From the NCBI GenBank assembly GCA_013115135.1, contig JABANP010000493.1:1-39195 (forward strand): a stretch of 39,195 bases of DNA, read 5' to 3'. Each line of letters opens with the position of its first letter. Within the stretch, counting starts at the first letter, position 1. A program made the position numbers and the translations under genes. Positions 17,783 through 29,359 of the stretch are shown here, piece by piece. Source of the stretch: Perkinsus olseni (lineage: Eukaryota; Perkinsozoa; Perkinsida; Perkinsidae). The notes beneath the pieces were generated by a model that had not been told where the DNA came from, made no database searches, and worked only from the letters and a program-made list of their open reading frames with translations.

Positions 17783-20233
17783 ATGGTCCCTACTGAGGAA
17801 GGCCGAGATGCTGCAAAAAGGTCGCGCAGGAACCAACAGCAGCAGCAGTTGTATAACCCCAGTTCGTTGCCGGTTAGGATAGATCTCAGTGAGCTTCTAT
17901 ACCATCTTCAGAAGATTGGGATATCTGTGGCAGGTGCACCGGATACACTGGAACAGTTGCGGAAGGCATCACGGAATCCAAGAGTTCCGAGTAGCTGTTT
18001 TGCTACTTCGACGACAGCTACAACCGAGACGGCGAAGGAGGAGCAACAGCATAGCAGAGGTGATATGTCTTTTGGGGCGCTGGTGTTTTCACGCTTTTCA
18101 CTCGCCAAGTGTGAATTTGCGATGTGAAATGTGGAATGTGTTTTTCTGCACATCGCTGGTGGAACTCCATCGTTATCTCCGGATCGTCACGGCCCGATGA
18201 CAAATTTTCTACAGTAATTTCTGAATCTCGAAATCAGGAAATCGTCATCATGCTGTATTTAATTCTACATTTTCTAGATATTATCGCATTTTCACTTCAT
18301 GCATTTTCTAGAAATTTTCTACATGAGTTATACTTCTATACCGTTGGCCTTATTATTCGCTTTTCGGGATCATAAACCACTTCCTCGTTGTTTGATAGTG
18401 TGAGGAATGTCGCAGGGTGTAGTCGCCTGCAACGGTTGATCTATAAGTCTGGGAGTACCTCTTCAAGTGCACAACTTTAATATGCAGAGACTCCGTACTA
18501 ACGGAGATGTATCATATTCTGCTGTTCGTACTGTGAGTCGGTCCTTTTGCTGTTCAATGCCTGCTGGTACTCTGTATGACAGTAACACAGTGTTTGTTAT
18601 ACATCGAAGAGGTTTCTCATTCCCTCGTGCTATGGTTAGGTGATAGGAGTATGCAGCTCCGTTCGGAGGGGAGGGCGCGAGGCCGTCTACTCATCGAGTC
18701 CAATTTGGAAAGGTAATGTTGAGCACCTCGTTGAGATCCTAGTCCTTAGCAGATCGGATACAGCTTTCCTCGGTCTAAGGATATTGATGTAGAAACGAAA
18801 ACGCTCTCTATGCTTTGTACTGTGAAACGCGAGAGCCATTATTGAGGCCAGCTCAACCCAGGGACACGCGCCAATCAGAAATGGTTCACGGCTTGCCGGG
18901 ATTGGCGGCCGGGTTTGTAACTCTGGCAATCTGCTTCCCATGACAGATATGTGCGTAAATTGCGGAAGAAGGAGCCAACCTTGGACTGTAGCACTGAGGT
19001 GATTTCATGACCTGTCCCATACCACTCCAATTGTAACTTTTATCATCCAGCCCCGGTGTTGCTCGGTTGCTCTCTGCGTAGAATCTTAGGTCGGTGACAG
19101 TTTGCCCCGGGTGTTCAGGATGTCTTTGTGTCGTGGTTACGATACTTTCATAAGGAGTATGATGATGAGTGGTTCAGCAAGAACTACAAACGCTTAGCTC
19201 ATGGACCTTTCCGAGAGGTAGTGCACGGGAGGCGCTGTATTGGTGGTGCTAGTCGAGTCTGCCGGTGATGCCGGGGGTTTTATCGCAGTGTTAGACGCTG
19301 TTCATGGTTGTTTCGATTCAAAACAACCATGAACAGCATCTGACCTCTCACGATGAACGGCTCGGTGACGCACACCGCCCCGCACGCATACACACGATCA
19401 TCTCCTGCGGCGGACTACCGTGGATTTTCCTTCGACTCACGGAGTGTATCGATTACTTATAAGTACAAGACTATAGGATCACGCTATGAGGGGCAAGCGG
19501 CACGACCGGTTTTATCCCAGTGCTTACTTTCTGACTATCATAATGAACTCGAGTGGTTTTCCAGCTTTTTTGTCATGAAAGATTGACCAAAATAGTGGGG
19601 TAGATTGGGGAGCAGCGCTAGAGTCTTGCAATCTTGCGTCCACTTGAAATTCCACAGGTTTTTGATGCGTTCAACAACATCGGTGGTGATGCTTACTCTC
19701 CGGCTGATACTAGCGTGGACGCTGGGAAAACCAATACCAGTGATCTACTGATGTTTGAGGAAATCCAAGATAAACAAGATTCGCAAGTGAGTGTTCATTC
19801 CTACATGGAGCCTCTTTCATCAGTGTGTGGTTGTAGTTCGACCCGTTGATGCGTCCGAGTGTTTCACCTGGGAGAGATCAACCGCGCATGGCTCCTTCCG
19901 ATGATGTGCTGGATTTCTCTCAAGTAAGATATTCGGTGCTGCAGGGGATGCCCAGGATGTGCCCAGCTACACCACGAGTATTGCACGTTGGAGGTCGCAG
20001 GTTCGATCCCGGCCAGAGGCACCTTTTCCGCCGAGCTCGAATACTGATGCATGTCTGATTGATTTATAGTAGTTACTGAACGGCACTTGGCGTTTCCGAG
20101 ACCTCTGTTTTGTGTTGAGTTATCAATAGAGTTTAGGCGTGCCTCATACCGTGAGGTTCGAAGTTCCTGTTGTGATTCTGTTACTTCATCGCTGCGCGCG
20201 TACTCCCTGCATGCGGCGGTACAGTCCAGCTGA
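17783..20233 (+). CDS. Multi-exon gene of unknown function
   Basis: I do not recognise the product. Supported pieces: a first exon 17783-18059 with a basic, Q-rich start (KRSRRNQQQQQ) and a helical LLYHLQKIGISVAGAPDTLEQL; an exon 19119-19217 reading DVFVSWLRYFHKEYDDEW; an exon 19658-19786; and an exon 19837-19923 ending DVLDFSQ before GTAAGA. These are linked by phase-0 introns with GT...AG ends. A likely last exon ends at 20233. Exons between 18060 and 19118 are unresolved, so the first exon could belong to another gene. The intron after 19923 carries a tRNA T-arm, and the one after 19217 a long hairpin. The next gene starts 58 bp downstream. Confidence 0.5.
19293..19341. repeat. Long near-perfect hairpin in an intron
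   Basis: Arms of 21 bp (19293-19313 and 19321-19341) with a single C-A mismatch and a 7-nt loop (CGATTCA). The core is CTGTTCATGGTTGTTT paired with its complement. It lies between two exons of the unknown gene. It could be a miniature element or a structured RNA; the sequence alone does not decide. Confidence 0.8.
19924..20030 (+). repeat. tRNA T-arm in an intron of the unknown gene
   Basis: The intron opens GTAAGAT right after exon 19837-19923. GGTTCGATCCC sits at 20000-20010, followed by GGCCAGAGGCACC and a T4 run, the layout of a tRNA 3' end with a Pol III terminator. A matching 5' acceptor half is not visible. Confidence 0.6.
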
Positions 20234-20291
20234 CCACGCTTGGAGAATATTGTCTTCCCTTTCAGTTTAGCTCCTCTCCTTCTCTGTAGTG

Positions 20292-22582
20292 ATGGGAGGA
20301 GTGATCTCAACAATAGATGGTACGACAGGCATGCTGGCGTTGATGGCCAATGGTGTTATCATGAACATCCTCCAGCTGGCGGCCTATGGTATTATAACGC
20401 CGTTCAGTAGAGATGCCTTCAGGAAGCTCAATTGGTGAGGGGGGAGGAGGGGCACTCGTTGCATCTGAATGGTTGATGCATTGCTATTGCGGCTGGTGAT
20501 GATCGTTTGAGTTGGGCCCCCCTAGGGACTCGCGAGTCTAGCACGCAGGGAGCTACGGCGTGGTGGTTGAGCTTCCTAACCAGGCCGTAACATCCTCAAC
20601 TTGAGTACACAACACACGGCTTTCGCCCTCTGCAATCTGTCATCTTATTGTCGTCTTACCTTCTTACCAGAGCCAGATAGGAGGATCAGCGCTATAATTT
20701 ATTCAAGGTACATCTGTTACCTGTCTTGGGCCCCCCTGATTGCCTGGGGTGAGCGTACCACACGCTTAGTGATGCATGGAAATGCTCAGGACTGGGGGCA
20801 GCTATCGAGGTAGATGGCACTGCTTCGAAGGGTTACTGATAGTGGTGTGACCGTTCAGGGACAGGGCGCTGGTGCTGTCTAATCATATCGCGGGGATGGA
20901 CTGGCTGATGATGTGGGCTGTGACGGAGAGGACAGGAGGACTGCCGGCCTGCAAGGCTCTACTCAAGGTCTTATTCACATACAGGGGTTCAAGTCGGAAT
21001 ATTTTACGCACGATTATACTGTTGTAACCGGGGGGTGATGAAGTGGTTGCTGATGTTAGGAGTCTCTCCGATTCCTCCCTTTCTTGGGGTGGTCCTGGGC
21101 GTGCGCGGATTACCCGTTTCTAGCACGACAATGGGATAAGGATAAGAAATCACTGGCAAAATCCTTTCAAGGATTACGAGAGTACGATGTGCACCTTGCA
21201 ATCTTGCGGTACCTTGCATTTCCTTAATGCAGATATACCTCTCCGTACTTGCTGACTGTGTTTGCCGAAGGGACTCGTAGGACCGCGACCAAGTTGAGGG
21301 AGTCGCAAGAGTTCGCCAAATCTAAGGGATGGAAGAGCCTTCAGAATGTGAGTTACGGGATGTCAGTGGGTGGATTCGAACCGGGGACCTTCAGGTTATG
21401 CTACCCAAGACTAAAGGTTTCACTGCGACTGTGAATGCGTTAGCGGACCAACTGGACAGCGTGTAAGGCAGACGGCCCTTCCCGCCTCCAAGTCAAGATT
21501 GCTTGGTTGAATCCATCGTTTTGAATTTATCAATTTTTCTATCGGTTGTGATCGTTATTACCACCTGCTTGAGACTTTTAGGTTCGATGTCACCCTAGTC
21601 TCCCCGCCTGGACTGGAGCCAACCCTCGGTAAGTAGGCTGCTTGGAGGCTCGGGTCCTCGGCTGAGAAAATCGTAGTGTCAATCGTTAACGCATCGAAGG
21701 GTTGTCTCGGGCGAGTAGATGGTATCTTTGCAGGCAGTGTCATCACTGGCAAAGACGCGGAGCTTCATGTCCTTCTTGACCGTATGCCAATCGACAAGAT
21801 CCCTCTGGGCGATGATACAAAGTCGGACGCCTGGCTTCGGCAAAGGTGAGTGGACTACCCCTAAGCCGCAGCAGCAGGGTCGTCTAGGTGGGCTGTCAAA
21901 GACGATAGGATCAGCGGGTTTTTATCGAGTGGCAGCTGTACATTCCCTGGCGGGATTAAGCGAGTGACCTCCTTCAATAGGAGTATACTCCCGAGAGGTA
22001 GGCTAGCCATGGTGACCCCTCCTGATGGGCGCATATTCTCTATGGCTTTGAGACGACAGCCGTCGGATCGAGAAGCTCGGTTGTGGCAACGTGTTGGCTG
22101 CGGTGTGGGGAATCTTATCTCAACTAGGCCTTTTTCTCGAAAAATTCACGAAAAATTTTGAGGTGTCCCGGTTTTTTCGACGAATGTTAGGAACATCGGA
22201 TTTGGTAGGTGAGTTGGTAGACTGTTCGAGGTTCCGATGTAACAGCAGTTGTATCAAAGAAATGTTGTTCGTAAAGCACGCCCATGAGATTCGTTTTTCA
22301 CATTCTCTCCTCTTTGAGACGTCCTCAACCTTGGTCTTCATACTTCAATTGCTGCACTTGACTCTACGACCAACGCCGCCGGTAGTATACACTTTTATGG
22401 GTCTACCAGTAACAGTGTAACGTGCTACCATACCAAGGACGCCTCCTTTACCCTTCGTGAAAATCTTGACCCTTATCTCAGTTCTTTACCGCACCATCCA
22501 AGGCATCTTCGTGATAGCCCTCGTCTACTTAGTTTACAAAGCCTTCCGTACGGATGACGAGGATGTGAGAACGTGGGCTTAG
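20292..22582 (+). CDS. LPAT: Lysophosphatidic acid acyltransferase (1-acyl-sn-glycerol-3-phosphate acyltransferase)
   Basis: It transfers an acyl chain to lysophosphatidate, making phosphatidic acid in the ER membrane. Exons fixed by family similarity and phase: 20292-20434, 20708-20809, 20859-20967, 21060-21181, 21233-21347, 21395-21462, 21582-21628, 21677-21845, then a C-terminal part ending at the stop 22580-22582. The N-terminus has a membrane segment (GVIMNILQLAAYGIITPFSR). The catalytic NHX4D is NHIAGMD (residues 90-96), and the substrate-binding motif is FAEGTR (EGTR 171-174), spaced as in plant and animal LPATs. The last exon encodes a hydrophobic helix (ILTLISVLYRTIQGIFVIAL). Exons between 21846 and about 22440 are uncertain. 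Several introns are 47-51 nt, and at least one is built on a tRNA fragment. Confidence 0.88.
21348..21394 (-). repeat. 47-nt intron built on a reversed tRNA T-arm
   Basis: The flanking codons join as ...SLQN|VMLPKTKGF..., the conserved LPAT segment, so the intron is exactly 47 nt: GTGAGT...CTTCAG. On the - strand it reads CTGAAGGTCCCCGGTTCG followed by AATCCACC, i.e. variable loop, T-stem, T-loop and 3' T-stem of a tRNA. The acceptor CTTCAG is complementary to the 3' side of the anticodon stem. Confidence 0.75.
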
Positions 22583-22711
22583 CGCTCTCCCGGGTGATCG
22601 ATTTGGCATTTAGGTTCTGAGGTTCCGAATGCGGGTAGGGGCAGTATTGGCCGCCGTTGTTTTCTGTTTGATCAACTTTTTCATGAGAATGTCAAAACCG
22701 AAGGGCGACTG

Positions 22712-25700
22712 ATGAAGAACGATGAGTTTTGTGTCGCATCGATCATCTTGGCGCGCGCTATTGTCGCCTCAAAGATTGTTTCACCCATGACCATCGTGGC
22801 TTGGTTGGTGAAGGGGGTGCATCTTTCGCGTGATTCACTTTCTGGCCGATTCCGTAGTTGTCGTTGTTGAACCTATGATACTCGTTCCCAACCAGTTCCG
22901 CTCAGCGTGTCGGGGGATGTGCGCTGTCGCAGTGGCCGAGACGACTCCGCATAAGGTGGGTTCCGGAGTGAGTTTGTATACAGGTTTTGTCAAGTACGGT
23001 GGTAGGCGAACACGTTTGGACTGACACAAAGACGTGGTGAAGGAGGGGAGTCTTACTATCTGTATATAGCTAATGCAAAGGATAACGCGCGCGCCACAGT
23101 AATCGATGTACTGCAATACAGATCCTAGCGACTCTATAACATTCTCTCGTAACGTGGTAATACAACAAGGACTAGTACGTCGTGCAACTGCCGCTAGAGA
23201 AACGGCAGAACCGTACACAAAGACAACAATAGGACAGTCGAATTTCATCATCCTGCTGCCTTACCGGGTCTCTGGGTCATGCGGGCACATTTGGATCTTC
23301 CATCACCGTATCGACCTCAGGTGGTTGACATCGAAGGGCTATTAGCGCATTTCAACTCCCATGCGGACATGGACATTGGGGGCTTGGAGGAGACGCTACG
23401 AGCACTTGGACGAGGGATGAAGAAGAAGTCCCAAGTTGATGCAGTCTGTGGCGACGATCGATTCAGAAGGCTCCTGGCGACCATCGGAGCGAAGACTGCG
23501 GTGGGTGGTCTGAGGGCTGCGCACGGGCCGGAGTGGTTTATGATCTCTCGAGGGTTTAGAGTAGGGGGAACCAGCAGTAGGGCGCGACTGACTCGCGTGT
23601 GGAGATGATGAGTTGGCAGCGGCCACAACGAGGGAGCGTGCACCACAGTAGAATATTCATCCCGGGGCGTATGCTCTCCCTAAGGAGGATGCAGGGTGAT
23701 AGAGTATCATTAGCTTTGCTCCTGGCTGGGTCGGTGATGGGGATTGTAGTTTTGGCGGAGGGTATCTTAGGTCAAGCATGCTCTGTGTAGTCACTCTGTA
23801 CTTTGGAGGAATCGAACGGGATTATTCTTTCTGGAGGGGTGTCCCTAATAATGATCGGTATTTTTAGGATTTGGACCACCGATCGTTGGCGGCCGTAGCA
23901 GCTGCCCTCAGTGCCATGCCGACCTCCTCGACGCCAGAGATAATTGAGCTGTGCCAAAGGATAACAGTGGCAGCAATAAAGACACGGGAAAAGTTCAAGT
24001 AGTTATAATGCCTTTGCCGGGGATCGAACCTGTGCGGAAATAGGCCCACAGCTTTGGCATCACTGGCACTTGGCTTGGCGTCTCGAGGCTCGAAGGACCC
24101 TTCATTTCTCGAGATGGTTAAGGAAGATACTCTCGCTCAGATCGATGTGAGAGGGTGGAGGTCCTGAACTTCCGTTCTTGTGGACTTTCTCTGCTCATGC
24201 TTCCGCTGGGATATCGAGCGCGAATGCATTGCCTTGACTTGCAGCTTCGAACTCCTGATGAATTATATGTACCACAATTTCCGTAAATCACTTTCTCATG
24301 GGTCGCTGGCGCGAGGACTGGTATCGAAATCGGAGTTGGAGATTTCCGTTTGATCTCTTTTCACGACTCAGACATCAGTTTCATGCGCTTCTCATGGTGA
24401 ATCATATCCCCATTGCTTCTCAGGAGTTTTCCCCATCAGAGTTGTGTTCCATCCTAGAGGCGCAGAGGAGGTGGGGTGTGCATGACAGGGATCTCACTGA
24501 GGCTGCTATTGAACGCCTCACGGACGAGATTGATCGGTACGCTCTCCTTCGACATCCGGCTTCTTACCGTCCTGCAGGTTTACTGTTAATGATTTGGTAA
24601 GGACATTAGAAGTGGTGGCTAGCCTGGGCTTAGCTAGGTAATGTAGATTTCGGCACTGCGAAAGAGTCAGCCTCCTCCTAGAGCGCCTCAAACGACCGTA
24701 TCATTCGTTATTGACTGAGAAGGCGCGTTTATTGATTTTCTCTTTATTTTTTTATATCCCCCAAAATTTGGTCTCAAAACTCTAACCGGACACTGACCTA
24801 TGCGTATGGTAAAGAGCTCACGAGGTTTTCACGAGGAACACCCTGTCCTCGCGGGTGGTCATCGGCCTATCTCGTGTCTCAGAGGGATGCTGCTTCGTCG
24901 TCTATCGGCCCTGGCTCACGACCAGATACCGCAGTTCACTCCTCCACAATTGGTGGATATTCTCAAGAGTCTGTGCCAACTCCGGTACTGGGCAGTGGTG
25001 GTGACGGATGGCTGTGATGGTTTGCTGTAAGGTTCCTATCGACTGTGCAAGTAGAGGGGATACTCGAGGGCTTGGGCGATATAAGGGAGGCATTGAGTAC
25101 ACCTAGGCGGGTGAGCTTGGGTCACGCGCGAAGTCTGTGGTGACACCTTCACGAAGTTCCCCAATTCGACTGTCACCAATGATGAACGGCAGGGCAAAAT
25201 TGAGCTGCATCGAAACGTAGCGTCCTCGACTGCAAGTGGGGTTCTTCTATTGAGAGTTCTCTCGCTGCTCCTGATGGTGCTGATTGGGATGACTAATCGA
25301 CAACGCTTGGTGGTTTATTGAAGTGAAAATCTTTCGGGGACGGAATTCGTGCAGGCCAGTACACTTCCATGGAGGGACTGGCTCTTGCCTTGCTCGGGCT
25401 ACAGTTTGAGTTTGTCGAGGGGCCCCTGTCGGGTAGGCTAGGGTCTTTCTCAGGTCAGTGAGGTATTCATGGCCTTAGTGTCGACTGAATATTACCTTAG
25501 TCAAGAGCTGCGGGATAATCTGATGGATTACTACTCCCAGGTGAGCTATCCGATGATACTCTCTTTTCTCTCATCGTTTACTACTATTTTCATAGTTGCG
25601 TGATGAAAGGCAAGATGAGGGGGTCCAGCTGGGCTCATTGGTGGACATGGCATGGAGTATGTGCGCATCGTCTATTCACTCGGGTGGGTGACAGGAAGCG

Positions 25701-27052
25701 CTCGGAATGCAATGATCCCCGGTTCGATTCCAGGGTCCGGCATGTAACTCATTGATCACGTATCGCTGCATAGTGATTGATGTCGTACGATCCCGACGAA
25801 CCCGAATGCCAGTAGACAACCAGAAGGGAGCCCATAGTCTTGGTCAGTCTATAGTAGAGGCTCTATTATTTCTGCCGTCGGTTGCATGCCACAAAGCATC
25901 GCATGATCATTATCGGCTACTCCGACCTGAATGAAGGGTGTCCCTCGACTGCTCATCCTCGGGGATGCCCGAGTGCAACCGATTGTGTTCCCTGGGGAAA
26001 TTGGATCAGTTTTCTTAAGAATACGAACTCCAATGGAGAGTGTAGCATATGAACATTTCGCCTTAAGTGAAGATTCTGCATCTAAGTACGTGGATATACA
26101 TAGAGGGCGTTGATGCTTTATGTGTCTTCTGGGGTTGCCATCGGCAAGCGCCGTCGGAATCCGTCGTGAGACGTCCGTTTTTCTTACACTCTCATGATGA
26201 CCCCGTGTGCCCGCTTTCCCGGACGTTAGTGACCGCCAAGTGAAGTATCTTATTTTTTTGCGTACTCAGATTTACTCTATGATATCGTGATACGGAACGT
26301 GATATTATTAGCATCCCATATCGTTTTTTCCATCAGATTTGCTGTATGATATTGTGAAGGAGATTTATGAAGCGCCACCGCCTAGGAATAGGGACATACT
26401 AGCGAAGATGATCGAGGTTTGTGAATTATTGGGTATGTGGTATGGCTGTGCGGTCGGTGATAGGTCGACAAGGCGGTGGCTGTGGAGGGAAGGGGTGCCG
26501 AGGCTCCCGAGGCGTGGCGGGCGGCGTTTGGAGAGGCCCAGAGAATGGAAATTGAGAGGTGCCTGGGGTTGAACCTCCGCGGGATGGTAGTCCTCTGCTT
26601 ATGAATTCGCCTTTGCTTAGGACAGAGAAATCTCGTCTACACTTCGAACTGCTGGATGCCTTGGACGCTCTTCGGGGTGCTCGTGGTCTCGACATCCGGC
26701 TGGATATCATGCGGAATAGGAAAATCGGTAGGGGGCTCCTGCCTGCTCGAATGAATGCGATGGCGATGCTACCCAGGTGGGTATGTGGTGGACTTCTTCG
26801 ACGAGAAAGCGAATTTAGTGATCGAAATTGACACCCTCAATAAGCCTACTCCACTGTAAGGAGCTTCCGCGCAGGTTCGATCCCGGGAACTTTCGTATTC
26901 TTATGCCGGCTCTTACCACTGGACCACAGCCGCTCGCTTGAGAACGATCGCTTTTTGGCAACATGGGCTTTTCTAGGTTCATGAAGCACCGGCATCTACG
27001 TGTTCGTCATAATTGCAGGACAGTGGCCATCGACTATTGGTATCGGGCCTGA
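22712..27052 (+). CDS. RAP-domain protein with helical repeats, probably mitochondrial
   Basis: Supported exons: 23321-23500 (DIEGLLAHFNSHADM), 23868-23998 (LDHRSLAAVAAALSAM), about 24298-24590, about 24830-24985 (FTPPQLVDILKSLCQLRYW), about 25450-25540, 25596-25683, 26337-26416, 26589-26727, 26777-26855 and 26977-27052. The helices have the look of the FASTK/heptatricopeptide-type repeats found with RAP domains. The RAP domain is at the C-terminus: GGYVVDFFDEKANLVIEID, then FMKHRHLRVR and VAIDYW just before the stop. RAP proteins act in organellar, mostly mitochondrial, RNA processing. The 5' end is uncertain; 22712 is the ATG of a plausible early exon (MKNDEFCVASIILARAIVAS). Many introns carry tRNA T-arms. 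Confidence 0.8.
23790..23867 (-). repeat. tRNA T-arm just before RAP-gene exon 23868
   Basis: GGAATCGAACGGG at 23808-23820 is a reversed T-arm (- strand CCCGTTCGATTCC) in the intron that ends ...TTTTTAG at 23867. Confidence 0.5.
23999..24060 (-). repeat. tRNA 3' portion at the donor of a RAP-gene intron
   Basis: The exon ends at 23998 and the intron opens GTAGTTATAATGCC. A reversed T-arm follows at once (GGGATCGAACC, 24020-24030) and then a stretch resembling an anticodon arm. The donor lies just outside the tRNA 3' end. Confidence 0.65.
25684..25745 (+). repeat. tRNA 3' half at the donor of a RAP-gene intron
   Basis: The exon 25596-25683 is followed by GTGGGTG, then ATGATCCCCGGTTCG (B-box GGTTCGATTCC, 25721-25731) and CAGGGTCCGGCA, a typical T-stem, acceptor and discriminator A. 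Confidence 0.65.
26417..26588 (-). repeat. RAP-gene intron with a reversed T-arm near its acceptor
   Basis: GGGGTTGAACC at 26565-26575 is the complement of GGTTCAACCCC, an accepted T-arm variant. The downstream exon appears to begin after TGGTAG at 26588. Confidence 0.5.
26856..26976. repeat. 121-nt intron in the RAP domain with tRNA parts in both orientations
   Basis: The intron is delimited by RAP-domain codons on both sides (...LNKPTPL|FMKHRHLRVR...). GGTTCGATCCC lies on the + strand at 26874-26884. An A-box half lies on the - strand: the complement of 26910-26935 reads GCTGTGGTCCAGTGGTAAGA, a classic tRNA 5' half. The two halves face each other, so this is not one intact tRNA. Confidence 0.65.
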
Positions 27053-27626
27053 GCCGAGCGCAGACACAACTCCTCGCCTTCCTCAGGATATGGCGAAGAC
27101 GGAATAGAACAGCCGAAGATCAGTCCATATTCTTGCGGACGCTTGTGAAGGAGGCCCTGCAGGTCAGTGGCAGTTGACCAATCATGATTTCCGAGACGTT
27201 GTTTCTGAAGAGACTAATGTTGTTGTGTAGAAGCTGAAGTAATCGGTGCTCGTCTACAATGACCGTAACCAATTGATCGCTGGAAAGATTTTAGGGCGGG
27301 CGAGATTGTTGATGCGCTGCCTTGGTCCGTATCTGGCTGGTTTGTAGTGCTGAGATGAAGGCAAACCGAATGTACCCCGACCAACAATCACCGAGAGTAG
27401 AATGCGGATTGTGAAACGACAGTTTTGATGTCAAGGGGGAGAGAATGAGCATTGCAAAATGACAGCCATTCTCGCTGGTGGAAAGCGAGTCCTACACCTA
27501 GTTCATCGTACCTTCAATCTAGTTCTTGAGCGGAAGTGCCCTGCCACGGCACGCGCGGTGGTGCACGCCGCTCGAAATGCAGTTTCCGACGCTATTTCCG
27601 TTCGCAGTCCTTCAGTCCATGTTGTT

Positions 27627-28106
27627 ATGATGAAGTGGCAGCTCTACTCTGTTGTGATTCTGTCCATCTTCGTCGGTGGTCAGGCGTCTGCTGTCGCATT
27701 ACGGGGGAAGTACTACAAAGGCTACCTGGGGAATTATTGCCACTCTAATTTTACTGTGTCGGTCAGCTTCAATGATCAATCTAATTTCGTTACTTTCGGG
27801 ATGGGTCAAGCTCGTTGCGATTCGGTTGCTGTTACGGTATCCTATGATAAAGCCGAAAAGAATACGTTTAAGACGAAGTGGGATATCTGGAATAACGGAC
27901 GACGGCGAACTATGTTGGATACTTTCAAAACATCATGTTACCTCGGTAACCTGACTAAGCATGCCGATGATGACGACGGGCAATTTCTGTCGAAGATAAC
28001 GCTGGAAGGCGAGTCGTTGGAGGTCCTCCTCTTCTCTGACCTATCTGTCGTTTTCCGAGCTCCGTTAGTGACTACGCAACACAGTGCACGAATGGATGGA
28101 TCGTAA
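27627..28106 (+). CDS. Small secreted protein, first of a tandem pair (159 aa)
   Basis: The ATG at 27627 (MMKWQLYSVVILSIFVGG) starts a clear signal peptide ending near AVAL; the frame is open to 27459 but the tandem copy shows this start. The mature protein begins RGKYYKGYLGNYC. Cysteines occur in mature positions and in the conserved TSC/EAC-YLGNLTK region; a DADDD acidic stretch follows. No named family recognised. The opening GKYY resembles the GxY opening of the larger secreted proteins in the window. Confidence 0.8.
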   Translation: MMKWQLYSVVILSIFVGGQASAVALRGKYYKGYLGNYCHSNFTVSVSFNDQSNFVTFGMGQARCDSVAVTVSYDKAEKNTFKTKWDIWNNGRRRTMLDTFKTSCYLGNLTKHADDDDGQFLSKITLEGESLEVLLFSDLSVVFRAPLVTTQHSARMDGS

Positions 28107-28546
28107 CAGTTGTTGTTGTCATTACATTCGCTTGTGTGACAGTGCTGATGACTGGGTGACCGTTGAAACTGCAGAAAGCTTAAAAGCGATGAAGCTCACG
28201 GAGTTGTTTCTAGTATTATGAAAGGATGCAGAGATTTTGTAGCTGGGACTTTTGACGGATCTCGAATTTTATCGGTCAGGCCAGTCGGTCATGTTAGCAG
28301 ACAAGAGCCTGTGGAAGTAGCGAAAGTAACAGAGACTGTTGGTTGGCATGTGTGATCATGATTCTGAGGTCATCATTATTATTGAGTAGTGTGTTGCCTT
28401 CGTGGTTGTCAACAACATTGCCTGTTATTCGTACGTCTAACTTGCTGGGCGCGAGGGAGGCAACTCACATGCCGCTCGAAAAGCAGTTTTCCATCAAAAC
28501 GTTCACGCTATTCCATACCGCTCGTAGGCTATTAGTTTTGTTGTTG

Positions 28547-28990
28547 ATGAAGTGGCAGCTCCCTTTCGTTGTGATTCTGTCCATCTTTGTCGGTGGGCAG
28601 GCGTCTGCTGCAGCACTACAGGGGAAGTACTACAAGGGTTACCTGGGGGAATATTGCCCCTCAGGTTTCAACCTGTCGGTTCGGTTCCATGATGAATCTA
28701 ATTTCGTTACTTTGAAAATGGGTCAAGCTTCCGTCGTGATCGCTACGGTGGCTTATTTCGAAACTGGAAGCAGCACGCTGAGGATCCTGTGGGATTCCCG
28801 GACTGAATACGAGAAGAATAGTATGTTGCATGTTTTCAAAGAGGCTTGCCGGGTCAGCGATCTCACTAAGGATGCCGATGATGATGAAGGAAAGTTCCTG
28901 TCGGAAATGGTGCTGGATGGCGAGTCGTTGGAGGTCTGGCTCTTCGCTGATCTATCGATTGTTATTCCAAGACCCGCGGTGAGGACATAA
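28547..28990 (+). CDS. Small secreted protein, second of a tandem pair (147 aa)
   Basis: ATG at 28547 (MKWQLPFVVILSIFVGGQAS); the frame is open to 28343. Signal peptide, then LQGKYYKGYLGEYC. About 60% of residues match the copy 920 bp upstream, with the acidic DADDDEG stretch conserved. The signal peptide is more conserved than the mature part. Function unknown; predicted extracellular. Confidence 0.8.
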   Translation: MKWQLPFVVILSIFVGGQASAAALQGKYYKGYLGEYCPSGFNLSVRFHDESNFVTLKMGQASVVIATVAYFETGSSTLRILWDSRTEYEKNSMLHVFKEACRVSDLTKDADDDEGKFLSEMVLDGESLEVWLFADLSIVIPRPAVRT

Positions 28991-29359
28991 CACAGTGCAT
29001 GACTGATGTGTTAAAGCTGTTGTTGTTGTTAAAACCTGTTCTTGTGTGTAAGTAGTGCTGGTGACTGGGGGCGTGAAATGGGATACATCTTTCGAAGATT
29101 CGCGGAGTTATTCCTGTTTTCAATAGAAAGGTTGAATTCGCAGATTCTCCAGCTGATTCGATATTCAAACTCACCGGAGGGATCATCCTCTGACCCTGTT
29201 CATGCTAGTGAAGAACAGTCTGTGGCGATAGCAATAGTAACTGAGAGGATCGATGTCCAGGCTTGTGTGAGGTTATCATCCCTATCAGCAGGGAGAGAGT
29301 TGCCTTTATTATTATCATCACCAATGCCTGTCATTCGGACGTCTAACCTGCTGGAAGCG

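Noticed and set aside
19864..20313. - strand 149-aa ORF with LAGIEPATSN
   Set aside because: The motif is a translated tRNA T-arm; the region is intron and exon of a + strand gene.
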